Source: Ziziphus jujuba
Taxonomy: Eukaryota; Streptophyta; Magnoliopsida; Rosales; Rhamnaceae
Assembly: GCF_031755915.1 (NCBI RefSeq)
Contig: NC_083389.1
Span: 19,197,501 to 19,261,500 of the forward strand
Length of the DNA: 64,000 bases
Direction: 5' to 3'
The stretch's first letter is position 1. Each line of letters opens with the position of its first letter. Positions 23,380 through 35,265 of this stretch are shown here, in pieces. The position numbers and the translations under genes were made by a program. The notes beneath the pieces were generated by a model. The model was not told the DNA's origin, ran no database searches, and saw only the letters and a program-made list of their open reading frames with translations.

Positions 23380-26248
23380 TGTAACACCCCGTCCCGAATC
23401 GCACCGGAATCCGTGTACGTTGACCAAGGTTGACCGTTGACCGAAGGGGTCAAAAGTTGACTTTTTGACTCGGTGGGAATTTCGAGTTGACCAGGGTACC
23501 GTGGCGAAGTGCATGACGCCCTGAGTTCGTAGACTAGTAGCACGTCAAAAACGGAGCTACGGTTTGAAAGTTGTGGGCAAAACAAGTTGAAGTTCAAACT
23601 GTCCAAAAGGTGCTGGAAGTTGACTTTTTCTTGTGATGTAATTTTGAGTTGACTCTTGTATGGTTGTAAAGTACTCGTCAATACGAGTTCATAGAAGAAA
23701 TGAACTCTTGTATGGCACGCTTAAATCGGACATTTGGTTAAAAAGTTACGGACGTTTGAAATTCGCCGGGTACCGTATTATTTTAATATATTTGGCTTAA
23801 GTGCACAGTAACGCCACGTGTCAGCTTCTGATTGGTCCACGTGGCATGAACAGTGTTACGCAGGGTTTTTATTTGTTAAAACTCTCGGGGAAGAGAGAGA
23901 AAGAGAGAGAGGACCCGCCGGACTTTTTCAAGTTTTCCGGTCGAGATACTGTACACGTGCCGGCCAGCCAGATTGCCCACCTCATTTCCGGCAAAACCTC
24001 CAAATTTCACGGCGAACGGCCGCCGGACGCGCCCGGATCGGAGCTCCGAAGTTCGGCGGCGCGTTTTTCCCCTCCACCGCCGGCCACCGCGAATCGACCC
24101 TGTTCTGGCCGATCTACAGTACACGCGCCAGCTAGCCTTGATCCTCTCCTCAAGTCCGGCCTACCCACCAAAAATCACGGTCATCGGACCACCGACGCAC
24201 CGGGATCGGAGCGTTTTCCGGCGAGGGGCCGGAAATCTTCAAACGATGATTTCTCCGCCGTCCGACCTCCGTTTTGCTCACCGCCGGTCCCGTTGGATTG
24301 CTCTCCTCACGATCTACAAGTTTGCAAAATTTCACAGCCAACGGTGACCGCGGCGGCCCGCCGGAAAATACTGTTCCGGCGAGTACCCGAAATTCCGGCC
24401 AGCTCCAGTCTGCAGTGTTCGACCTCCTGAACCCAAATCCGACTTCCGTTTTCGCCAATTCGCGACGGTTTGGGAGAATTGCGGAGCCGAAACCCAAAAA
24501 GCTTCCCGGCGAAATTCCGACCCCGTCGGGTACGATCCTTGGAAATTGAGACCGAATCTGTGATCAGCATCACTCGAGCTTCGATTCGGTATATAACTCG
24601 TAAATTCTAGGTATCGTTTGTGTTTTGACCCCCCGGGTATCGGGTATTATTTACTCGAATAAAATATTAATTTATTTGACTGCCTGTGAATTTTGTTCTA
24701 GGAGCACCGGTGAGTCGTAGAATTGATCCCGTAGTGGATCATGGGTTAATTGCGTGCTCCAGGTGAGTGACCCACCTTCAAATTAATTTTGGGAATTTAA
24801 TTGGTGAAATATTATGTGTGATTTAAATATTTGAAAATTAATTTCTTGTGCCAAATATTTATTGGATTTATTGTGGAATTATTTATGAATTTATTGGATT
24901 TAAGAAAATGTGCATTTTACAAATTTATGCCATGTGAAATTATGTTATGGTTTTGAGGATTTTGAAATTGGTGTGATTTTAATGGTAAATTGGGCACGAT
25001 TTGATTTTCAAATATTTTAAAGAAAATATTTGGTTATGTTGGTGATTTCAATTTTTATAAAATATGCCCATGGAATATTTTGAGATTTGATTATTATATT
25101 TCGAGAATTATTTATGCTTGGAAAAAATGTGGATATTTGAATTGATGGATTTGGGAGTTTGTGGATTTGAAAATCATGGGATTTATGGCATTGATTATAA
25201 AGAAATTGTGGAGAATTTCCCGGTTCAAGCGGATGGATTATGCCCGCTATGTTTATGAAAAATGTGAAATTTGTTTTATGATTTAAATTTATGGATTTTA
25301 TGATTTTTAGATGCACCGTGCACGTACTGGTGTTCTGATTATGTGATATGGTATATGTGATATGGATATTGTGCACACGGATATGATTAGCGCGCAGGTG
25401 GGTGTGAGTAGCGCGCAGGTGATATTATGAGGGTGTCCTGTGGATGCCATCGGAGAGGGTGGCCACCCCCCTTTGGCCGGGACACCAGGTTAGCAGCGGC
25501 GCAGTGGGACGCCACGCGACCGTATGCCGGTTTCTCTCTATAACCTCCTGTCTGGCGGTACCTTGGGACGCTGGGTACTGTTGGCGCCACTGGTATATAG
25601 TGGGTGCATCAAATGATTTTCAGAACTGTGTTTTAAAAATAAAATGTTTGGAAACTGTATTGGAATTAAAAATATAATTATTACTGTTTCTGGTATTTAT
25701 TTGATGTCATGGTTTTTGGGGAATATGAATAAAGGGTTTTGTGAAAAGATTTTAAAAGGGGAACTTTTCCAACTGAGAGAATTGTAAGGGTTTTGAGAGA
25801 AATTATTATTTCCAATTTATTATTATTTATCTACTTATTACCGTGGTATTATATTGTATAGTAGATAGGGTCACTCACTGAGATGATTAGCATCTCACTC
25901 TTAAATTCCGTTCCTCTAGGTACCAGGTTGTCGGTGTTCATTCGGAGCGGACTTGCTCTTCCTCGCTGTTTTAGTTTGGCAGTACCCGTTTATTCTTTTA
26001 TTGCAGTTGTAATATTTCTTTCACTCTTGTTGTATTTATTATGCACTGGATTACTGTATTTATTTTGGAGTGCTGTAATTTGTGGAATCAATCTGTAGTA
26101 ATGTGGGAGGAATAAGGGGATGTTTTTAGAAGTGTGTTTTCAGTGCAGGTAATTTTTGGTTAGTCCTACCCTTAAGGGAGGTGCTGCCGGATTTTCCGTT
26201 GGAAGGTTCGGTGGTATTTCCTTGGGATCAGGGCTTGTCTAGGGCTCC
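23380..26248 (+). repeat. LTR copy 1 of the pair
   Basis: 2869 bp. It has a GC-rich core at about 23900-24540 with CCGGCG-type motifs, then AT-rich DNA, a TAGCGCGCAGGTG minisatellite (two copies near 25388-25425) and CTCACTGAGATGATTAGCAT near 25872. It lacks the last ~30 bp, going from TCTAGGGCTCC straight into the next TGTAACACC. The frames in the GC-rich core (up to 209 codons, both strands) are not genes. Confidence 0.87.
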
Positions 26249-29200
26249 TGTAACACCCCGTCCCAAATCGCACCGGAATCCGTGCACGTTGACCGAGGTT
26301 GACCGTTGACCGCTGACCGAAGGGGTCAAAAGTTGACTTTTTGACTCGGTGAAACTTTTGAGTTGACTAGGGTACCGTGGCGAAGTGCACAATGCCACGA
26401 GTTCGTAGACTGGTAGCACGTCGAAAACGGAGCTACGGTTTGAAGGTTATGGACGAAACAAGTTGCGGTCCAAACTGTCCAAGGGGTGCCGGAGTTGACT
26501 TTTTGTTTATGGGGAATTGAGCTTTGACTCATGCATGGTTGTGAAGTGCTCGTCGATACGAGTTCACAGACTAGCGGCACGCTTAAAACGGACATCCGGT
26601 TAAAAAGTTATGGACGTTTAAAGTTTACCGGATACCGTATTATTTTAATGTTTTTGGGTTGGTGAACAGTGAAATGCCACGTGTCAGCTTCTGAGTGGTC
26701 CACGTGGCATGAACAGTGTCACGCAGGGGTTTTATTTGTTAAAACACTCGGGGAAGAGAGAGAAAGAGAGAGAGGAGAGAGAAAGAGAGAGAGGAGAGAG
26801 AGAGAGAGTCACCTGCCGCCGGTCATTTTCACGTTTTCCGGCCTAGTTACTGTACACACACCGGCCAGCCAGATTGCCCACCTCATTTCCGGCAAAACCT
26901 CCAAATTTCACGGCGAACGGCCGCCGGACGCGCCCGGATCGGAGCTCCGAAGTTCGGCGGCGCGTTTTTCCCCTCCACCGCCGGCCACCGCGAATCGACC
27001 CTGTTCCAGCCATTTTCCGGCCACACGCGCCTGACAGCCTTAATCCTCTCCTCAAGTCCGGCCTACCCACCAAAACTCACGGCCATCGGACCACCGACGC
27101 GCCGGGATCGGAGCGTTTTCCTGCGAGGGGTCCGAAATCTTCAAACGGTGATTTCTCCGCCGTCCGACCTCCGTTTTGCTCACCGCCGGTCCCGTTGGAT
27201 TGCTCTCCTCACGATCTACAAGTCTGCAAAATTTCACAACCAAGGTCCACCGCACGCACGCGCCGCCGGCGACGGTTGCCGGTGACCGCGACGGCCCACC
27301 GGAAAATACTGTTCCGGCGAGTACCCGAAATTTCTGGCCGGCTCCAGTCCGCTGTGTTCGACCTCCTGAATCCGAATCCGGCTTCCGTTTCCGCCAATTC
27401 GCGACGGTTTGGGAGAATTGCAGAGCCGAAACTCGAAAAGCTTTCCGGCGAGATTCCGACCCCGTCGGGTCCGATCACCGGGAAGTAAGATCGAATCTGT
27501 GATCAGCATCACTCGAGCTTCGATTCGGTATATAACTCGTAAATTCTAGATATCGTTTGTGTTTTGACCCCCCGGGTACCGGGTATTATTTACCCGATTA
27601 AAATATTAATTTATTTGACTATCTGTGAATTTTGTTCTAGGAGCACCGGTGAGTCGTAGAATTGATCCCGTAGTGGATCATGGGTTAATTGCGTGCTCCA
27701 GGTGAGTGACCCACTTTCAAATTAATTTTGGGAATTTAATTGGTGAATATATAATGTGTGATTTAAATATTTGGAATTTAATTTCTATGTGCCAAATATT
27801 TATTGGATTTATTGTAGAATTATTTATGAATTGATTGGATTTAAGAAAATGCGAATTCTACAAAATTATGCCGTGTGGAATTATTTTATGGTTTTGAGGA
27901 TTTTGAAATTGGTGTGGTTTTAATGGTAAATTGGGCATGATTTGATTTTCAAATATTTCAAAGAAAATATTTGGTTATATTGGTGATTTCAATTTTTATA
28001 AAATATGCCCATGGAATATTATGAGATTTGATTATGATATTTCGAGAAATTATTTATGCTATTGGGAAAATGTGGATATTTGAATTGATGGATTTGGAAG
28101 TTGGTGGATTTGAAAATCATGGAATTTATGGTATGGATTATAAGGAAATTGTGGAGAATTTCCCGGTTCAAGCGGATGGATTATGCCCGCTATGCTTATG
28201 AAAAATGTGAAATTTGTTTTATGATTTAAATTTATGGATTTTATAATTTTTAGATGCACCGTGCACGTACTGGTGTTCTGATTATGTGATATGGTATATG
28301 TGATATGGTTAGTGTGCACACGGTTGTGATTAGCGCGCAGGTGGGTGTGATTAGCGCGCAGGTGATGTGATTAGCGCGCAGGTGGGTGTGAGTAGCGCAC
28401 GGTTGATATTATGAGGGTGTCCTGTGGATGCCATCGGAGAGGGCGGCCACCCCCCTTTGGCCGGGACACCAGGTTAGCAGCGGCGCAGTGGGACGCCACG
28501 CGACCGTATGCCGGTTTCTCTCTATAACCTCCTGTCTGGCAGTACCTCGGGACGCTGGGTACTCTGGCGCCACTGGTATATAGTGGGTGCATCAAATGAT
28601 TTTCAGAACTGTGTTTTAAAAATAAAATGTTTGGAAACTGTATTGGAATTAAAAATATAATTATTACTGTTCGGATATTTATTTGATGTCTTGGTTTTCG
28701 GGGAATATGAATAAAGGGTTTTGTGAAAATGTTTTAAAAGGGGAACCTTTCCAACTGAGAGAATTGTAAGGGTTTTGAGAGAAATTATTATTTCCAAATA
28801 ATTATTATTTATACTTATTACTGTGATATTATATGGTATAGTAGTAGGGTCGCTCACTGAGATGATTAGCATCTCACACTCTTAAATTCCGTTCCTCTAG
28901 GTACCAGGTTGTCGATGTTCATCCAGAGCGGAGTTGATCTTCATCGCTGTTTTACTTCGTGAAGTACCCTGTTCTTCTTTATTGCAGTTGTACTATTTCT
29001 TTCATTCTTGTTGTATTTATCTTGCACTGGATTACTGTATTTTTGTTTTGAAGTGCTGAAATTTGTGGAACCAATTTGTAGTTTGTGGGAGGAATAAGGG
29101 GATATTTTTGAAGTGTGTTTTCAGTGCAGGTAAATTTGTGGTAAGTAAATCCCTTAGGGGAGGTGCTGCCGGATTTTCCGTTGGAAGGTTCGGTGGTATT

Positions 29201-29292
29201 TCCCTGGGATCAGGGCTGTCTAGGGTTCCGGAGGAGGAATTCTGGACGGGTCCTGACAGTTCCGGGGAAGGAATTCTGGACGGGTCCTGACA
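26249..29292 (+). repeat. LTR copy 2 of the pair
   Basis: 3044 bp, closely similar to copy 1. Differences are an expanded GAGA tract at 26755-26808, four rather than two TAGCGCGCAGGTG-type units (28329-28403) and a doubled terminal segment: GGAATTCTGGACGGGTCCTG occurs twice, at about 29236 and 29270. Confidence 0.87.
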
Positions 29293-29372
29293 TCATTTGT
29301 GTTCCAGCTGCTACAGTAGGAGCATTGGATTTGGACACTTTGCATTTTGAGCATTCTCTAATGATGGTTTAG
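29293..29372 (+). pseudogene. Possible last exon of a captured gene
   Basis: Joining the bases before the LTR pair (acceptor-like TTTTACTTGCCAG ending at 23372) to those after it gives a short open exon, VPAATVGALDLDTLHFEHSL, ending in a stop at 29370-29372, followed by a T-rich 3' region. I do not recognise the family. It may belong to the same captured piece as SMU1 or to a second gene. Confidence 0.3.
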
Positions 29373-29981
29373 ACTAGGAAACTGTAATGTAATTTTTTTC
29401 CAGTCAACAATGTTTTTTTCTCACCTTTTTTTGGTGTAAGCTTATTGTGTTTAATACACTGTGTTATAATTCGATATTGGAATTTTAATGTAAAAGATAT
29501 TTGGTGGTAATAAAATATTATTCATTTATGCAAAATTGCAATTCTAGAAGTGTTATTTTAAATTTGTTACTGGTTAGACTATTTTGTACTTAAAAGTGGC
29601 ATCAAATATGTTGCTAGAGCCTTAATTTTGTCACTAATTTTTTTAGTGACAAAAAAGTATATATATCTAATTCTTATGGTTTGACGAGATTACACTCTAA
29701 TCAGGCACAGAATTCCAAATTCAGTGATAAAATATATTTTCTGTGATATATATTTGTGCCACTAAATGAATTCTATTCTGTGATAAATATAAACTTTGTC
29801 ACTAAGATAATATGATCAGCTACGAAGATATTACTCTTGCCATTATGGGCCTTTAGGGTCACAGACACGGTTACAAACTTGTGATGGACACTTCTTTGTC
29901 ATCAAATGGGTTTAATGACTAAATTTTTACATTTAGTGACATAATAGTTGTGTTGCTAAAGCCCAAATTTGTTGTTGTGAT

Positions 29982-30793
29982 TAGGGGTGGATATGGATTG
30001 AATTGGTTCGGTTTTGGACCAAAATACAATTCAATCCATACTTATTGGTTTTCCTAATATGCAATCCAAATCAAACCATTAAAATGTTAAATCTAAAGCA
30101 AACAAAACCATTTATGTTCGGTTTGGTTTGAATAATGGTTTGGTTGTTTGGATTGGTTGATCGGTTTGAAATTTAGTAATTTATAAATATATATAATACA
30201 AATAAAAAATTTTCCAAATATAAAATATAAATAATAAATTATAATTATCCAAACATAAAATACAATTAGAATAATGCAACATAGTCTACAATGAAAAATA
30301 AAGAAGAAAATATAGCAAATGATACACATCATGCACTTATCAAGTAGCAAGCATTAATGTCATCATCTCACTCCTACAAAATCAAATTAAAATTGTTAGA
30401 ACAAATAATGTAAAATAATACATTCATCAAAATTCATTTACTCAAAAATCGATTTGGGATTTTGGGATATAAAATAGCTATATATATTAAAAATTAATAT
30501 ATAAAAATGGAAAAAAATAAGTTAAAAATAAATATATAAAAATGAAAAAGATATTCAAATTTATATATAAAAATGAAATATATATATATATATATATATA
30601 ATTTTTTAATTATATAATATATTATTTGGATTGGATTGCATTTATATTTTCCATCCATAACCAATCCAATCCATATAATTTATAATATTTTGAACCCAAT
30701 TCAATCCAATTGATGTAAAAATCCAATCCAATTGATGTAAAAATTCAATCCAAACCGTTAAAAATGAATTGGATTGGATTTTGTCCACCCCTA
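29982..30793. mobile_element. hAT-type MITE (812 bp) at the CACTA edge
   Basis: Terminal inverted repeats TAGGGGTGGA and TCCACCCCTA. The 8-bp duplication is GTTGTGAT (29974-29981) and GTTATGAT (30794-30801), one mismatch. The interior is dominated by ATTGGATTGGATT-type repeats and AT runs. Its left duplication includes the last bases of the CACTA-like element, so it came later. Confidence 0.82.
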
Positions 30794-30801
30794 GTTATGA
30801 T

Positions 30802-30936
30802 ATACCAACACTGACATGAGCATTGGAGTGCTTTTGGTCGGTACCACATCAATACCTTAATATTTTTCTGGCATATTTTGTAGGTCAGAGATCGAGGAGG
30901 TAGGAGTTTTGGTCAAATCGGATTTCTGCATCAACA
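30802..30936 (+). repeat. Left LTR of the Tat-type element, 3' part
   Basis: It begins ATACCAACACTGACATGAG and ends GGATTTCTGCATCAACA, aligning to the right LTR at 36863-36883 plus 40303-40401. The next bases TTTGATGATAG occupy the primer-binding-site position but are too decayed to name a tRNA. Confidence 0.83.
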
Positions 30937-31397
30937 TTTGATGATAGAACGAGGGTGGACATTCCTACAAAGCTAAAGTTCAATACAATTTAAGGTGAAA
31001 TGAAGGTAGCAATAAGTAGCCAAGAGAATTCCAGAAACATTGTTCATTCCCATGAAAATGCGACGTGCACGTCCCCCCCTTTTTGCTTAATTAAAAGGTA
31101 GAAACAAGCCAAAGAAGGTTAGTAACTTAGCTCATCCTTTTTCTATAATGAAAATATAAAAAAAAAAAAAAAAAAACCAAGAAGATGGTGTCATCTGTTT
31201 ACAATAATTTGGAAAACAAGATGGAAGAAGGCTTTAAAAGTCAGAAACAAATGATCACTCAGATAAATCCACAGTAACTTTGTCCTAAAGAAAGCAAGCC
31301 TCAGGGGAAGTCAAATAGCAATGAGAGAGAGAGGACAAAGATCAAGAGACAAAACAAGACTAATGAGACTGGAAAATAATGCCAGACATTAGATATA

Positions 31398-31700
31398 TTT
31401 GACTTTGTCATCATCTTGATACAAGGTAGCAAGGTGAACCTAGAGATTCAATGATCTCTTACTCAAAAAAATATGAGACAAGTCTGACTTACGTTATCAC
31501 CTTCACATGAGACGACAAGATGAACCTGAAGATCTAATGACTTCTTTGATTTACATCATCACCTTGACACGAGGCAACAAGCTGAACTTGAAGATTTAGT
31601 GTCTTCTTCCCTCAGATAAAATCAAGATAGTACTAACCTACATCATCACCTTGTTGCACAAGGCTATGAGGTCAACTAAGAGCTTCACAGACCTATTACC
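31398..31700. repeat. Degenerate tandem repeats in the element's 5' leader
   Basis: Four imperfect units contain CATCATCACCTTGA-like and CAACAAGCTGAACTTGAAGA-like segments (near 31400, 31490, 31548 and 31640), with irregular spacing of 60-95 bp. They lie between the left LTR and the gag remnant. Confidence 0.65.
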
Positions 31701-31879
31701 TTAGAGAAAAGGGAGAGCAACATTGGGAGGTGCTAATAAGATAGCTAAATGAGTGAATGGACAACCTTAGAACTAGCAATGGAGCCAAGCTAAGGGAACT
31801 TCCAGTGGACAAAATCTCCATTCTCTGAGGAAATTTAAGAAGCACTAATGTTGTCCAAGTTTCATATGCTGTAGCTTAA

Positions 31880-32411
31880 CATCTACAAAAAAGTGGGAGA
31901 TCCAATTGAATACTTATGATTGTACCACATATGGATGGAGCTCGATGGAGCTACTGATTTGGCAATATGCCAAGCATTCCCTCTCACACTAACTAGAACG
32001 ACAAGAATGTGGTTTGTAAAGCTCGCACTAATATCTACTAAGTCATTCACTCAGCTGGGATATGTTCTTGTTTCTTAGTTTGCAAGAGCATAAAATGTTG
32101 TAAAGAGGCTCAAAATTCATCTTCTTTTGACAAAATAAAAGGAAGCTAAGGTCCTGTTTAGCCATGTTTTTTGTTTTCAAAACATTATTTTCAAAATAGA
32201 GAATAGAAAACTGTTTTTTCTTGTTTAATGAGAACAATGAATGTTTGGCCGTTGATACTTGAAAACAATTTTCAAAATAAGAAAATAGAAAACATTTTTG
32301 GCTAAATAATTTTCAAATTTTTTTTAAAAAGTATTCATTTTTTTTGGGTACATAAAAGGGAATTTTTTATTTTTTTTTACATAAAAAGAACCTTATATAT
32401 AATATGTATAG

Positions 32412-32452
<41 letters not shown>

Positions 32453-33932
32453 GCATTCACATATTAATGAATTATATATATAAAATATATTAAAATATAA
32501 TATAACATTTATTTTCTGTTGAACCTTTTTTTTAATTATTATTAATTCATTAACATTATATATAACATGTATAACTATAAATTTTTTTGAGAATATTCAA
32601 TCTAAACTCCTAGATTTGCATTAATTTTAATTTAGTCTCTCAGATTTTGAAAATTACAATTGGCACTATTATTAGAAGTGTAGATGTAAATGAATAACAA
32701 GAAATAAAAATGAAGACTATTTGAAACCTAAGGAGAGATAATGACATTTTTGAAACTTTAGGGATTAAATTGGAATTAATGCAAATATGAAAAGGTTTTT
32801 ATGAAATATTCCCCCAATTTTTTTGTTGATTGTATGTATTTCATCAATATTTTTGTATGTAGTGCGTTTATTCAAATAGCTTATTGATTTATCAAGGATA
32901 TAAAAAGGATCATTATGATCAGCATTAACATGTGCACTTTGAGCCTCCCATACCATCTCATCATTGGTATTAGGTGGGTTACTAATAGATGCATGACAAG
33001 ACACTCTAGTGGTAATCAACTTGTTAAATATAATTCCTAATAATTTGTAATGCTCATATTCTTTCTTTCAACATGAAGTTGCTTAAGGGTGTGCTTAAAT
33101 GAATAAATAATATATTCATCAATAATAATAATAACAATAATAATAATAATAATAGTAAATTGTATATCCGCAAATGATAGTACATATACCTGTATATAGT
33201 TTTGCAACATTTCTTCTATAGCATTCATAGTATTAGTTTGGTTCATTATTATTGATTCATTCACATTATAATATATATATATATATACATATATCATTTT
33301 TTCAATTGTATGTATTTAATTTTTCATTGATTTATAGTTCACCTTTTAGAGCTACGTCTTTCTAATCCTTGTATGACTAATAGTTGTTCTACATTATCGG
33401 TCAATTATCTTTTTATTAATTAATTTTTAAACCTTATTAATATTATACAATATATGTTATTAATTCTTTGATGTGAGTTTCAAGCAAATAAACTCATGTG
33501 TATTAATTACTAACTTTTATATTAATTAAAATAACTACTGGGACTTGGAATTTTCTATTAATTAAAAAATTAAATTTTACAAGTCTAACATAATATTTCC
33601 AACTATAAACATTCATAAAATCTCAAATTAGCAGAACAATAAAACTATTAACTTTTATATGTTACTAATATAGTTAAGCCACATATTTAAATTTTCTTGA
33701 CACTGTTACAAAAAAAAGGTAAAAACAAAAATAAACAACAAAAAGGAAAAAAATAACTACAATAGGAGATAAGGGAAAATTAAAAAAAAAATGGAGATAA
33801 GAAAATAAAAAGAACATCTCATAGAAAAATAGAACAATGAAAAAGGAAAAATAAAAATTGGAAAATTAGAAAAAAAAAATACCCAATAGAAAATGAAAAA
33901 TAAGAAAAACAATAATGGAAAACTATATATAA

Positions 33933-33968
<36 letters not shown>

Positions 33969-35265
33969 TTGATGAAGGAAAAATGGAAAGTTAGGAAAAA
34001 GAACAAAATAGAAGAGAGCGAGAGAGAGAGAGAATATTTGATAAGAAGAAAACGGAAAATACGGAAAAGGAACAAAATAGCAAAATAAATAATTGAAATA
34101 AGAAATATATGGAAAAAAAAAAACTGATAAAAAAAGTAAGATAAAAAGTAAAAAAAATAAACAAGTAGAAATATAACGAAGGAAAGGAAAATAAAAATAA
34201 TAATAATAAAAAATAATAGATATAACTCACAAAGGATTGAAAAAAATAAAAAAAGAGAATAGTTATTTTTTAAGTTGTTCTATTTGAAAAAAAATTTTAA
34301 AAAAAGAGAAAGGTAAATAAAAGAATGAGAAAATTTAATGGATATATTTATCATGATATAATATTCTTCTATCTCTCTCTCTACAACTCTCTCTAAGATC
34401 TTTCAAAGAATTAATGTCACGTTTTATCTCTACAATTTTCTCTCTATAAAACAGGAAAATGCATATTAAAAAAAAAATGATGAAGAAAACAAATTAAAAT
34501 AATACGTATTTTATTATTTTCAAAACAGTTGAAAACATCATTTACTATTTTTTAAATTTTGTTTTCTAAAAACTATTTTTAAAAACTGATGGCCAAACAA
34601 ATATATTTTTATTTTGAAAACAATTTTCTGTTTTGTAAAACAGAAAACTGTTTTAAAATCAATTGGCCAAACAAGCACTAAAGTCTCTCAATTATGGTAA
34701 TTGGTTTGATTCAATTCTAAAGCTGTATATGTAAAATCATACAATGATGATGAAGCACTGATGATTATCATGGGGAGCATAAACATGAAGAAGTTTATAC
34801 GAAAGATTGGGAAAAAAACCATTGAAAAAATTCTCCAATCTGCTTAACACGACTCAAAAATTTATTAATGTTGAGAAACTGGTCAAATTAAGAAGGATAA
34901 GAATAAGAGAAACTAACAAATATGGAGAATAGAATGATAGTCGATAGGCAAGTCAATCAAACCAAAAGCATCCTCCACATCAGCATGAGGCTCCTTTTCA
35001 AATGTATACCCCATCTCATGTAGTGAAGTACTGATGCAAATCATGGACAAAACTTGCTACATTGCCCAAACAAACTTACGTCAATCTAGAAACTAGAAAT
35101 CAAAGAAAGTTTTTTCATTTCCATAATGACCATGGTCACACTACTGAGAAATGCTTGTACCTAAAAGACGAGATGGAATATTTGATTGGGAATGGTCATC
35201 CACAGGAGTTTGTAATAGCTAGTGCTAGAGGTAAATCTCCTTTCTTCCTCGAATTGGCTATATAA
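31880..35265 (+). pseudogene. gag remnant of the Tat-type element, split by an insertion
   Basis: The first part, about 31880-32146, reads WMELDGATDLAICQAFPLTL, then MWFVKLALISTKSFTQL, the conserved retrotransposon gag core of plant Ty3/gypsy elements, with several stops. The second part, 34682-35265, ends in RNQRKFFHFHNDHGHTTEKC followed by LKDEMEYLIGNGHPQEFV, the Tat-style zinc-knuckle region. The first knuckle cysteine is replaced by Phe. The Harbinger-like element at 32150-34678 separates the halves. No protease, reverse transcriptase or integrase follows. It is non-functional. Confidence 0.82.
32150..34678. mobile_element. PIF/Harbinger-like non-autonomous element (2.5 kb)
   Basis: The terminal repeats are GGTCCTGTTTAGCCA on the left and GTGCTTGTTTGGCCA (reverse complement) on the right, followed inwards by GTTTTCAAAACA-type sequence on both sides. 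The TAA duplication is at 32147-32149 and 34679-34681. The interior is AT-rich with (AT)n runs at 32414-32449 and 33937-33964 and a CT/GA tract near 34017. There is no transposase. The frames at 32765-33297 and 33991-34230 are low-complexity. Confidence 0.8.

Larger units (their letters stand above)
23380..29292 (+). mobile_element. Head-to-tail LTR pair with no internal region
   Basis: Two adjacent ~3-kb LTR copies flanked by a perfect 5-bp duplication TCATT (23375-23379 and 29293-29297). The element begins TGTAACACCCCGTCCC and ends GACGGGTCCTGACA. There is no primer-binding site, polypurine tract or coding region between the copies. Length and end sequences suit a Tekay/Del-type chromovirus LTR (inference). 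It interrupts the captured DNA of the CACTA-like element: bases either side of the duplication join into a smooth acceptor-exon sequence. Confidence 0.88.
19086..29979. mobile_element. CACTA-like transposon carrying captured host-gene DNA
   Basis: Terminal inverted repeats: left CACAACAACAATGGCTTTAG, right (reverse complement) CACAACAACAAATTTGGGCT followed by TTAGCAAC. Subterminal GTGACAAA/TTTGTCAC motifs recur at 19140-19340 and 29640-29940, as expected of CACTA elements. The 3-bp duplication is ATA: it lies at 19083-19085 on the left and appears on the right once the hAT MITE is removed (AT at 29980-29981 joined to A at 30802). The homologous unoccupied sequence in the right LTR (near 36862) confirms the insertion point. 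About 5 kb remain after subtracting the internal LTR pair. There is no transposase, so it is non-autonomous. Confidence 0.83.

Noticed and set aside
23801..24549. Long overlapping frames on both strands (up to 209 codons) as genes
   Set aside because: They lie in the GC-rich core of an LTR, recur in every family copy with different lengths and frames, and have no recognisable domain; stops are simply rare in GC-rich DNA.
33991..34230. 79-codon Phe/Leu-rich minus-strand frame as a membrane protein
   Set aside because: It translates an A-rich low-complexity stretch in the Harbinger-like element.
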